From positions 1 through 15,618 of the forward strand of contig DMAW01000160.1 in the NCBI GenBank assembly GCA_003446375.1: a stretch of DNA of 15,618 bases, written 5' to 3'. The translations under genes and the position numbers were made by a program. The notes beneath the pieces are model-generated. The model ran no database searches. It had not been told where the DNA came from and was given only the letters and a program-made list of their open reading frames with translations. Numbering within the stretch: position 1 is the first letter of the stretch; the number at the start of each line of letters is the position of its first letter. The stretch comes from Eubacteriaceae bacterium (lineage in GTDB: Bacteria > Bacillota > Clostridia > Eubacteriales > Alkalibacteraceae). Of the stretch, positions 1-6,354 are shown piece by piece.

Positions 1-38
1 GTTTCGTCAAGCAACTTGTTTTTGAATTCATTGCCCCT
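1..38 (-). pseudogene. IS3 OrfB transposase, downstream fragment
   Basis: Read on the minus strand, positions 38-1 encode RGNEFKNKLLDE, the classic continuation of the IS3-family HTD-RGNEF motif. The upstream part, ending in HTD, is at 3460-4005. Removing positions 39-3459 joins the two parts in frame with no lost codon, which shows that RIT-1 was inserted into a previously intact orfB. The remainder, including the catalytic glutamate, is outside the window. Confidence 0.85.
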
Positions 39-72
39 GTCTGTCTTATCCTGAATTCGTGATAAGACAGAC
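39..72. repeat. Junction palindrome at the left end of RIT-1
   Basis: A 34-bp interrupted palindrome has 12-bp arms GTCTGTCTTATC (39-50) and GATAAGACAGAC (61-72), separated by 10 bp centred on GAATTC. Its outer GTC is the target trinucleotide, and its inner GAC is the first three bases of the terminal inverted repeat. It is not part of IS3 orfB, since orfB reconstructs without it, and it is absent at the right end. RIT-2 has an equivalent palindrome with a different sequence. I infer that it belongs to the element and forms the centre of a symmetric attachment site in the circular form. There is no T-tract, so it is not an ordinary terminator. Confidence 0.8.
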
Positions 73-103
73 TATGCCGAAGAAAATACTATGCCGAAGT
101 TTT
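70..103. repeat. RIT-1 left terminal inverted repeat
   Basis: The 34 bp are the exact reverse complement of 3429-3462. They hold two direct copies of ACTATGCCGAAG (71-82 and 88-99) at a 17-bp period. A third copy in opposite orientation with one mismatch lies further in at 141-152. These are likely recombinase binding sites. Confidence 0.9.
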
Positions 104-134
104 ACACCATATTTCTTGATTACTGTGTCTGATA

Positions 135-165
135 TTGTTTTTTCGGCATAGTGTTCATTTATACT
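135..165 (+). promoter_or_regulatory. Putative ritA1 promoter overlapping an inner recombinase motif
   Basis: A TTGTTT (135-140) and a TATACT (160-165; TTATAC at 159-164 gives 18-bp spacing) form a plausible housekeeping sigma promoter ahead of ritA. The inner inverted copy of the terminal motif (141-152) lies between the two boxes. Recombinase bound there would block transcription, which suggests autoregulation. Box matches are moderate and this is unproven. Confidence 0.4.
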
Positions 166-195
166 TGAAGTACTATTATAAGGAGGTACTTCAAG
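164..195 (+). promoter_or_regulatory. Hairpin with the ritA1 Shine-Dalgarno sequence in its loop
   Basis: CTTGAAGTAC (164-173) and GTACTTCAAG (186-195) form a perfect 10-bp stem. The 12-nt loop contains AAGGAG, and the last G of AGGAGG is the first base of the right arm. The ATG of ritA follows the stem directly. Folded mRNA would put the start codon at the base of a stem and part of the ribosome site in the loop. As DNA it could also be an operator. Either role fits tight control of the first recombinase gene. Confidence 0.65.
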
Positions 196-1395
196 ATGAC
201 AATTGATACTATTTGTGCTTCATGCATCGAAGCGCTAAGAAATGCAGGCTATAATGAATCGACTATCTTCAATTACGAGGGTGTTATAAGACGATTCAAA
301 GAATTCTGTAAAGAGCGAGACGTCAACAAATACTCATGTGAGATTGGAAAGCAGTATGCGGATGATGTTATTAGCAAGAAAACCGGGAAATTTAGTTTGA
401 ATCGTTATCATACCCACGGACGTTTTATCAGGCTTATTGATTCCTATCTCAATACAGGTAAATTCGATTTTTCAATACTCAAAAAGGGAAAGATTTCTCC
501 TGATAATCACCGTCACAAGATTATTTATGCGGATTATCATAAGTATCTTCATTCTGAGTATGAAAACGAAAACACAATACATTTCTATGAGTATGGGATG
601 TACTGCTTACTACAGTTTTTAAACAAATATGACGTCGCTGAACTTGAGCAACTGGAAGCCGACATGGTAATCCGGTATTTACAAGAAACAAAGCAAACTC
701 GTCAACGAGAAGTATTGTGTGAACTTAGAGGCATTTTACGATATCTCGGGAGAAATGATCTATTGACTACAGTAGCTGGAATACATGCTCCAAGAATAAA
801 GCGAATAATTCCTACTCTTTCTGATGATGAAAATCAGAAGATAAAGGAGGCCATAAATAGCGGCAAGGTCACTCTGAGAGATGCAGCTATAGTTATTTCG
901 GGTTTATCATGTGGCATAAGGGCTTGTGATTTAATAAGACTACGGTTATCCGATATTGATTGGAATAATGAAACGATATCTTTTAAACAGAGCAAAACAG
1001 GAAATCTTGTATGTTTACCTCTTACTCCTATGGTAGGAAACTCCATCGCAAGATATATATTGGGGGAAAGGCCAACGGCTAACAATGACTTTATCTTTGT
1101 AAGACAGCTCGCACCATATACCCCGCTTTCCGATCATTCTGCATGTCATGCAATTGTAAGCAGAGTATTCAGAAAAGCAGGTATAGATAAAGACAATAGA
1201 ATCTTTGGGATGCATATGCTTCGCCATAATGCTGCATCTACTATGGTAAAAAACGAAGTCCCGATAGAAACAATATCAGCGATACTCGGACACTCAAGTC
1301 CAGATACAACTGACATCTACATAACTACAGATGAGATAAGGCTCAGGGATTGTGTCCTTCCAATGCTGGGCATCTCTAAGGAGGTGAACCCATGA
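196..1395 (+). CDS. ritA: RIT-1 tyrosine recombinase A
   Basis: This is a 399-residue tyrosine (phage-type) site-specific recombinase, the first of the trio. An N-terminal SAM-like, arm/core-binding region covers about residues 1-190. The catalytic domain has Arg242 (SCGIRACDL), Lys267 (SKTGN), the H-x-x-R-H box at 340-344 (HMLRH), His366 (LGH) and the nucleophile Tyr375 (DIY), so the active site is complete. The start is ATG 196, with AGGAGG at 181-186. It overlaps ritB by 4 nt (ATGA), which implies translational coupling. It probably acts with RitB and RitC to excise and insert the element; the individual roles in RIT elements are not settled. It resembles RitA of RIT-2 in length and motifs, but the two diverge widely. 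Confidence 0.85.
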   Translation: MTIDTICASCIEALRNAGYNESTIFNYEGVIRRFKEFCKERDVNKYSCEIGKQYADDVISKKTGKFSLNRYHTHGRFIRLIDSYLNTGKFDFSILKKGKISPDNHRHKIIYADYHKYLHSEYENENTIHFYEYGMYCLLQFLNKYDVAELEQLEADMVIRYLQETKQTRQREVLCELRGILRYLGRNDLLTTVAGIHAPRIKRIIPTLSDDENQKIKEAINSGKVTLRDAAIVISGLSCGIRACDLIRLRLSDIDWNNETISFKQSKTGNLVCLPLTPMVGNSIARYILGERPTANNDFIFVRQLAPYTPLSDHSACHAIVSRVFRKAGIDKDNRIFGMHMLRHNAASTMVKNEVPIETISAILGHSSPDTTDIYITTDEIRLRDCVLPMLGISKEVNP

Positions 1396-2357
1396 ACGGA
1401 TATATAAGCAATCTTGCACCATTTATGGCTGAATTCATTGAATTTAAGAATGCACTGGGCTTCCAATATAAGACAGGCGCCTATTATCTAAGACAGCTTG
1501 ATTTATATAATTCCGAACACAAAAACTTAAGTGTGCCTGATCGTGAAACAGTTGAAGGTTGGGCGATGCTCCATGCAGCCAAGTCTGTTACTGGTGATAG
1601 GAGTTGGATATCTCCTGTTAGAGAATTCGGAAGATATATGCAGAGCATAGGTCACGAAGAAGCTTATGTTCTCGATGATAGATTTATAATTCAACGATAC
1701 CACGCCGAGGTCTATCTGATGACCGAAAGCGAGATACAACGATTCTTTGATGAATGTGATCGTTTTGTTATGAACTATAAGGCACTAGGCAGGCCATATG
1801 TATTTCCGGCGCTGTATAGATTCTTGTATTGTTGTGGAGCAAGGTGTGCTGAAGCACGAAAACTCAAGTGTGAAAATGTATACCTAAATAAAGGTTATGT
1901 AGATATCCTTCAATCTAAGGCTCATAGAGATCGCAGGCTGTATCTTTCAGATGAACTTACCGAATACCTTATGGACTATGATAAAGCAATAAGTAACTGT
2001 TTTCCGGGAAGAGAGTACTTTTTTCCTGGAGGACATGGTGGCATCTGATCCACCACTGCAGTATCTGCCAATTTCAGAAATATCTGGATGGCGGCAGGAC
2101 TTAAACGCGATGGTAAGGTAAAGCCACGAGCTTATGATTTTAGACACCATTTTGCCTGTGCTAACATCATGAGGTGGTCAGTGGAAGGAAAAAATACACA
2201 TGCAATGCTGCCGTATCTAATGAGGTACATGGGACACTCAAGCCTTGAAAGTACTTATTATTACATACATCTAATACCTGATTTCTTTACACAATACAGT
2301 GAGCTCACAGTCTCTACTGAGGATCTAATTCCGGAGGTAGAGCCATATGAAGTATAA
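1392..2357 (+). pseudogene. ritB: RIT-1 tyrosine recombinase B, interrupted by an in-frame TGA
   Basis: The reading frame runs from ATG 1392 to the TAA ending at 2357 (321 codons), but codon 219 (2046-2048) is TGA. The part before the stop holds Arg151 (GARCAEARKL) and Lys176. The part after it holds the DFRHH box (Arg251-His252), His282 (MGH) and the expected nucleophile Tyr291. No frame change is needed, so this is a single nonsense change. The 218-residue product lacks half the active site and the nucleophile. The first His of the H-x-x-R-H box is replaced by Tyr248, whereas RitB of RIT-2 has His there at the same residue number. TGA is the normal stop of ritA, so reassignment of this codon is unlikely. 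An internal start at Met233 could give only a C-terminal piece. Confidence 0.8.
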
Positions 2358-3372
2358 TCGAAAAAAAGATAAGGATTTTTGGCAACTGGCTAGAAGTTAT
2401 CTTCATGATTACATGCCTATAACTAGAAACCTTTCAGACAAATCGGTGGAAGCTTATAAGCAGTCGCTCAAGACCTATCTGCAATTCTTGGAGGAAGAAA
2501 AAGCTCTTTTTGAAAGCCAAGTGACTTTTGAATCTTTCTCTAGAGAAAATATAAAGGCTTTTATCGGATGGCTAAAGGGCAAAGAATACTCGCCAAAGAC
2601 CATAAACCTAAAGCTTACAGCTATAAGATCATTCTTAAAGTACTGTAGTGAAGAGGATTTTGAGCTTCGTGGCATATATACGGAAGTATGTACTGTAAAA
2701 AAACAGAAAGAAGAAAAGCATCCGATTGAATATCTGCAGCCTAAGGCTACAGCAGCCATACTTTCTGCTTATGATATCAATACATCTAAACACCGCAGAA
2801 ATAGGATGCTACTTATAATGCTTTATGATACAGGAGCCAGAGTACAGGAACTAGCAGATTTAAATCTAAGTTCGCTTCATCTGGATATGGTGAATCCATT
2901 TGTAACTCTTATAGGTAAGGGAAGGAAAAGTAGGAATGTGCCTCTGTTAAAAAAGACAGTGCAGCATTTGGGCGAATATCTTCGGGAATACCATCCGACA
3001 AAAGATGAAAATCCGCTATTTTACAGCTTACTTGATGGTAAACCCCATAGACTCTCGACTGATAGTATAAGTTTGATTCTTAAAATAGCATCTGATAAGG
3101 CCAGAGAATCATGTAGTGAGGTTCCAGACGGTGTCCACTGTCACCTGATAAGAAAAACAAAAGCGATGGATCTTTATAAAAATGGCGTACCATTACCATT
3201 TATCATGCAATTGCTCGGACATGAGAGCTTGTCTACTACCTCTGGCTTCTATGCATTTGCAACGTTAGAAATGATGAGTGATGCCATGAACAAGGCTGCA
3301 CCAATGCAGGATGATGATAAAAAAATATGGAAGAAAGCTGAAATAAAAAAGGCACTTTACTCGTTAGACTAG
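2347..3372 (+). CDS. ritC: RIT-1 tyrosine recombinase C
   Basis: This is a 341-residue tyrosine recombinase of XerC/XerD-like size. The SAM-like N-terminal domain covers about residues 10-115. The catalytic domain has Arg165 (DTGARVQEL), Lys191 (GKGRKSR), the box at 266-270 read HLIRK (the usual second His is Lys), His292 (LGH) and the nucleophile Tyr302 (GFYAF). The ATG at 2347 lies 11 nt inside the end of the ritB frame, with GGAGG at 2333-2337. The same overlap and ATGAAG start are seen in RIT-2. Its length equals that of RitC in RIT-2. It closes the trio operon, and the right end motifs begin 7 nt after its TAG. Confidence 0.85.
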   Translation: MKYNRKKDKDFWQLARSYLHDYMPITRNLSDKSVEAYKQSLKTYLQFLEEEKALFESQVTFESFSRENIKAFIGWLKGKEYSPKTINLKLTAIRSFLKYCSEEDFELRGIYTEVCTVKKQKEEKHPIEYLQPKATAAILSAYDINTSKHRRNRMLLIMLYDTGARVQELADLNLSSLHLDMVNPFVTLIGKGRKSRNVPLLKKTVQHLGEYLREYHPTKDENPLFYSLLDGKPHRLSTDSISLILKIASDKARESCSEVPDGVHCHLIRKTKAMDLYKNGVPLPFIMQLLGHESLSTTSGFYAFATLEMMSDAMNKAAPMQDDDKKIWKKAEIKKALYSLD

Positions 3373-3379
3373 ACAAAAC

Positions 3380-3462
3380 ACTATGTCGAAGAAAAAGAAT
3401 CATACACTATATTAATTGGGTATAACAAAAAACTTCGGCATAGTATTTTCTTCGGCATAGTC
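3380..3462. repeat. RIT-1 right end: inner motif and right terminal inverted repeat
   Basis: The perfect 34-bp partner of the left repeat is at 3429-3462, with CTTCGGCATAGT copies at 3433-3444 and 3450-3461 (17-bp period). An inner copy in opposite orientation, ACTATGTCGAAG with one mismatch, is at 3380-3391. The spacing of middle to inner motif equals that at the left end. The final GTC (3460-3462) is also the target trinucleotide. Confidence 0.9.
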
Positions 3463-4005
3463 GGTATGGAATATTTTAATATTACTGAGATTTGTATTTA
3501 CCCGTGCAAAAGCCCTGTAAACCAAGGCGGCATCCTTATTCCTACCCGCGCTGTAACCGATGATTTCACGGTTAAAGAGGTCAATAAGCACACATATATA
3601 ATTCCAGCTGTTGCCGACTCTTACATATGTCAGATCGCTTACAACCACGTTATATTGCGGCTGGTTATCGAATTCACGGTTGACTACATTTGCAATTTTT
3701 GATTCATTGCATTTATCTACATGAGGCTTAAATTGAGCCACAGTGTATTTTGATACAAGCCCTTCCTGCTTCATGATTCTTCCGATTTTGCGGCGCGAAA
3801 CATGATAGCCTTCTTCTTTTAGGGCTACTTTGATTTTTCTGGTGCCATAATTGTTGCGGCTTGCTCGGAAAATCTTTCTGATTTCAGTTACCAAGCCTGT
3901 TTCATCTGGTTTCTGTTTTGCTTCATAATAATAAATACTTCTTGAAATTTGTAGGACTTTGCACATTGCTGATACAGAGTATTTGTGGGCGTTGTTACGG
4001 ATCAC
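3460..4005 (-). pseudogene. IS3 OrfB transposase, upstream fragment truncated by RIT-1
   Basis: A GTG at 4005-4003 can open the frame, though OrfB of IS3 elements is normally made by a -1 frameshift from OrfA. The N-terminal HTH_21-type region (about residues 35-95) precedes an rve integrase core with Asp124 (SDLTY) and Asp182 (IFHTD), the first two DDE residues. Asp182 is the last native codon, after which the frame enters RIT-1 and stops at 3412. The next native codons are at 38-1. The product cannot be an active transposase because the catalytic Glu region is cut off. Confidence 0.85.
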
Positions 4006-4007
4006 AT

Positions 4008-4298
4008 TTACTTTCGTCCAAAGATCAGCGCTGCTTGCTTTAAAATGTCATTTTCCATTTCGAGCTGTTTGTTGCGTTTGCGGAGCTCGATAAGTTCCTT
4101 TTGTTCTGGAGTAAGGTTATCTTTTTCCTTGAAGGATCCGCTGTTGTCAGCCTGCTGGATCCATTTGTCCAGTAATGATGATGCTATATCGTATTCCCGG
4201 ATGATTTCACATTTGCGTTTTCCGTTTTTATATAATTGTACTACCTGGTTTTTGAATTCGTCCGTATATGTACGGCGAGGGCGTTTTTCAACAGTCAT
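4008..4298 (-). CDS. IS3-family OrfA (helix-turn-helix and leucine zipper)
   Basis: The 96-residue protein starts at ATG 4298, with AGGAG about 8 nt upstream. Residues 10-60 (YTDEFKNQVVQLYKNG onward) form the helix-turn-helix of the HTH_Tnp_1 type. Residues 63-92 (LTPEQKELIELRKRN onward) have the heptad pattern of the OrfA leucine zipper used for OrfA-OrfAB contact. orfB is in the -1 frame, and an A-AAG sequence just before the TAA could be the slippery site. OrfA is intact and could still bind IS ends, but with orfB split no OrfAB fusion can be made. Confidence 0.85.
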   Translation of the reverse strand: MTVEKRPRRTYTDEFKNQVVQLYKNGKRKCEIIREYDIASSLLDKWIQQADNSGSFKEKDNLTPEQKELIELRKRNKQLEMENDILKQAALIFGRK

Positions 4299-4375
4299 GG
4301 TTATGGCTCCTTTTATTTTATGATTTCATTTTACACGCCCTTAAAATAACTGTCCAATTAATTGTAGCCTATCCA

Positions 4376-5017
4376 ACTGATAAAATTAGTGTCAATTACC
4401 CCACCTACATTTAGAATCACAATAACATGCTCATAGTATTCACCCAATAATGCAATATTCTTTCTTTCCACATCCCAAAGGTAATAATCTCCCTTTGTAA
4501 CTCTCCGATCTGAACCCTCTCCTGATGTCCTAGAAACTACATAAAAGGCTGTATTCGTCTCAGAATTATCCACATCATTCCTTGTAATAAGAGGACCCGA
4601 AGGAATGATAAATGGTGTTTCCAAATAATTCATTGTTAAGTCTCTTCCGTTTTCTTCGGTCATTTTCTGAATTCTTAACACCCATTCCATCCTAGCCTGC
4701 TTTAATTCATTATCAAACGCATCTAACCAGCTTTTTGTGCAAATCTCAAATCCAGCATGTTCAAATCCCTGTTCTATGGAAACCATAGTCCTTTGATTTA
4801 CATCACCAGACCCAGTCCCCCCCTTTATTGTATTTCTCGCACCATTTCCAAATAATGCAATTTTCTTAATATTGGGGTTTATTGGAAGAACCCCATTGTT
4901 TTCAAGCAAAACCATACCTTCACAAGCAGCCTTTCTTGAAAGCTTTTTATGTTCTTCCTCCCACTTAGAGGGCTCATTAGTTGTTCTTGCATAATATCTA
5001 GTGCTTATATTACTCAT
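4376..5017 (-). pseudogene. GH3 beta-glucosidase-like protein, 5' fragment truncated by IS3
   Basis: About 214 native residues remain, against the roughly 700-800 usual for GH3 beta-glucosidases. The opening part (residues about 25-60, with KLSRKAACEGMVLLENNGVL and then KIALFGNGA) and the GGTGSGDVN motif match the alpha/beta sandwich domain that comes first in the permuted GH3 enzymes of Clostridia. Residues near 200-215 (VIVILNVGGVIDTNFI) match the end of that domain. The IS3 end follows, and the frame stops at 4358. The ATG at 5017 has GGAGG 10 nt upstream and lies about 35 nt after the GH31 stop, so the two genes were an operon. The catalytic barrel is missing and would lie left of this window if it survives. 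No function is expected now. Confidence 0.8.
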
Positions 5018-5053
5018 GTTGCCGTTACCTCCATTCGATACTCACAGGTTCAT

Positions 5054-5502
5054 CTATCTAGCAGTAATAATTTCAATTAAAGCACCAAATAAATCTCCAT
5101 CAATCATGCTTGCCAATTCACTAATTAATACCTTTTCATTCTTTTCTTGTGAAATAAGTGCTATCAACTCTTCCTTCAATACATATTCTATCTGTGCTTC
5201 GGCTATTAACTCCATAGCATCCTTTTCCACTAGATTTTCTGCTGACTTTATGTCTTTTATGTAAATTTCTAATGTTTGCTGCGTTTCTACCTGTTTAACA
5301 ATGATTGATTGTGATAACAAGGAATCATCATAAACTGTTTCAAATGGGCAATCAAGACCATCTAATTTCACTACAATATTCTCAAATTTTTCAACAGAGC
5401 GAAACTTTATAACATAGCTTCGATTATCAGGTACAACCGTTACATCTCCCTTGACGGCATGAATCGTAAATATAGCATCTTTGCCCCAATTGGATATACC
5501 GT
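5054..5502 (-). pseudogene. GH31 alpha-glucosidase-like protein, 3' fragment
   Basis: The frame encodes about 145 residues of the C-terminal beta domain of a GH31 enzyme (segments FTIHAVKGDVTVVPDNRSY and YVIKFRSVEKF) and a helical tail (SAENLVEKDAMELIAEAQIE onward), ending at TAG 5054-5056. The preceding part of the gene is at 11767-12426, on the other side of the IS21 element. When the two parts are joined at the target duplication their frames differ by one base, so a frameshift existed as well as the insertion. The last 13 codons of an apparent ORF reaching to 5515 contain IS21-end sequence. Confidence 0.75.
5499..5502. repeat. IS21 target-site duplication, left copy
   Basis: CCGT here matches CCGT at 11767-11770. 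With the preceding A the match can be read as 5 bp (ACCGT). This is within the 4-8 bp typical of the IS21 family. Confidence 0.7.
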
Positions 5503-5509
5503 TTAAAAA

Positions 5510-5582
5510 GTGCACTCTTTTCGGTATTTTAGTGCACCCCTATCCGGTAAAAAGGTGCACTAAATACCGGATAGTAGGTGCA
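5510..5582. repeat. IS21 left-end array of transposase-site repeats
   Basis: GTGCA occurs at 5510, 5532, 5555 and 5578 (spacing 22, 23, 23), each followed by a related CGGTA/CCGG-containing stretch. These mirror the repeats at the other end and are probably IstA binding sites, placed on one DNA face about every two helical turns. Confidence 0.8.
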
Positions 5583-5604
5583 GTTGTTGATTGATTATTA
5601 GTGT

Positions 5605-5802
5605 TTAGTATTCTGATGGTATTTCAATTCCAGCATCTCGGAGTAGTTGTTCTAGCTGGCCAACTCTATCCTGCAAGTGTTGTATCTCAATCCAGTTACC
5701 ATGACATAATTCATCAGCTTCCTCCAGTTCGGATCTTGTAAGTTCATAATCTGTCCATTTCAGGCAGTTGTGATCTTTGCTAAATGCACAATAACTATTC
5801 AT
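5605..5802 (-). CDS. Small acidic protein downstream of istB (unrecognised)
   Basis: A 65-residue ORF (MNSYCAFSKDHNCLKWTDYE at its start) begins at ATG 5802, overlapping the istB stop by 8 nt, which suggests translational coupling. The C-terminal half (residues about 22-58) is rich in Glu, Leu and Gln with hydrophobic spacing suited to an amphipathic helix or short coiled coil (QHLQDRVGQLEQLLRDAGI). It lies inside the IS, before the left-end repeats. Most IS21 elements have only istA and istB, so this is an accessory gene. I do not recognise the family; it could be a partner of IstB, but nothing here proves that. Confidence 0.55.
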   Translation of the reverse strand: MNSYCAFSKDHNCLKWTDYELTRSELEEADELCHGNWIEIQHLQDRVGQLEQLLRDAGIEIPSEY

Positions 5803-6238
5803 GGTTACCACCAGCTTTCTGATAGGATTTAAGACCGTGACGCTCACGCATGGAGACATTTCCATTAATCATGATATCGTATGAGTTTGGTCGGATGCGG
5901 TCAATGATTGCTTCAGCGACAGTAGCGTCTGCATCGGTCCCGATTCTGGATAACCATCCATCGGTTTCGAACTGGGTGCAAAAAATCACAGAACCGCGGA
6001 TACTTCTGGATTCAATGATTTCTAATAAATCGTGGCATTGTTCGCTTGTAAGTGGCGAAAGAAGAAATTCATCAAGTATCAGAAGTCTTACTTTCTGATA
6101 TGCCTTTATTGTTTTGGCAAAGGTTCCTTCTGCATGTGCAATCGCCAGTTCGTTCAGTAAGTCAGGCAGGCGCACATAACTTACTTTTATGTAGCTTCTA
6201 CAGGCCGCTACTCCCAGAGCATTCGAAATATATGTTTT
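5795..6238 (-). pseudogene. istB: IstB AAA+ ATPase, 3' fragment
   Basis: The 147 native residues begin at the Lys of Walker A (KTYISNALGVAACRSY) and include Walker B (LLILDEFLL) and the sensor region (SVIFCTQFE), ending at TAG 5795. Joined to 10056-9721 they make a continuous 259-residue IstB, the usual size. Upstream of 6238 the frame enters the RIT-2 palindrome. IstB loads and regulates IstA during transposition by ATP hydrolysis; this piece lacks the P-loop glycines. Confidence 0.9.
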
Positions 6239-6268
6239 GCCATTATGCGAAGCTTCGCATAATGGCAA
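6237..6268. repeat. Junction palindrome at the left end of RIT-2
   Basis: This is a perfect 32-bp palindrome with no spacer, centred between 6252 and 6253 (arm TTGCCATTATGCGAAG). Its outer TTGCC belongs to the target duplication, and its inner GGC starts the terminal repeat. It contains two head-to-head copies of a motif (TTATGCGAAG) close to the terminal motifs TTATGCAGAG and TTATGTAAAG. It is absent from the right end and from reconstructed istB. Confidence 0.85.
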
Positions 6269-6350
6269 TTATGCAGAGTTTTCCGTTATGTAAAGTCAAG
6301 GACTGGATTTCCCTATATATAAGCTTCTACCAGCCCCGTACTTTACATAA
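6264..6350. repeat. RIT-2 left terminal inverted repeat and inner motif
   Basis: Positions 6264-6296 match the reverse complement of 9691-9723 at 32 of 33 bases. Motifs TTATGCAGAG (6269-6278) and TTATGTAAAG (6286-6295) are 17 bp apart, and an inverted inner copy CTTTACATAA is at 6341-6350, 55 bp further in. It ends just before the ritC stop codon. Confidence 0.88.
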
Positions 6351-6354
6351 AGAA

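Larger units (their letters stand above)
39..3462 (+). mobile_element. RIT-1: recombinase-in-trio element inserted in IS3 orfB
   Basis: Three tyrosine recombinase genes on the plus strand (196-1395, 1392-2357, 2347-3372) overlap one another and lie between perfect 34-bp inverted repeats (70-103 and 3429-3462). This is the organisation known for recombinase-in-trio (RIT) elements. The trinucleotide GTC occurs at 39-41 and 3460-3462, and deleting one copy plus the element restores orfB of the surrounding IS3 element. The inserted unit is therefore 3421 bp. It includes an extra palindrome at the left end (39-72) that the right end lacks. ritB carries an in-frame stop, so the element may now be unable to move by itself. 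The element points opposite to its host gene. Confidence 0.85.
1..4375 (-). mobile_element. IS3-family insertion sequence, interrupted by RIT-1; left part outside window
   Basis: The element reads on the minus strand: orfA (4298-4008), then orfB from 4005. orfB is split at its second catalytic aspartate by RIT-1 and resumes at positions 38-1. The far end is outside the window. The end next to the GH3 gene is not sharply defined. GH3 coding similarity stops around 4376-4385, and an IS3-like terminal sequence lies between about 4340 and 4375, so the boundary is good to about 20 bp. The element inserted into and truncated the GH3 gene. Family identity rests on the two-ORF structure in a -1 frame relation and the DDE residues of OrfB. 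Confidence 0.85.

Noticed and set aside
39..72. The left palindrome as a rho-independent terminator
   Set aside because: There is no T-run after either arm, the loop is itself symmetric (GAATTC), and the palindrome lies exactly at the element boundary, with a counterpart in RIT-2.
1392..2357. TGA in ritB1 as a recoded sense codon
   Set aside because: TGA is the stop of ritA in the same operon, and no structured recoding signal is apparent around it.
3380..3444. Inner and middle right-end motifs of RIT-1 as a terminator for ritC
   Set aside because: The arms can pair, but the loop would be about 41 nt and the T-tract is broken; the recombinase-site reading explains the spacing better.
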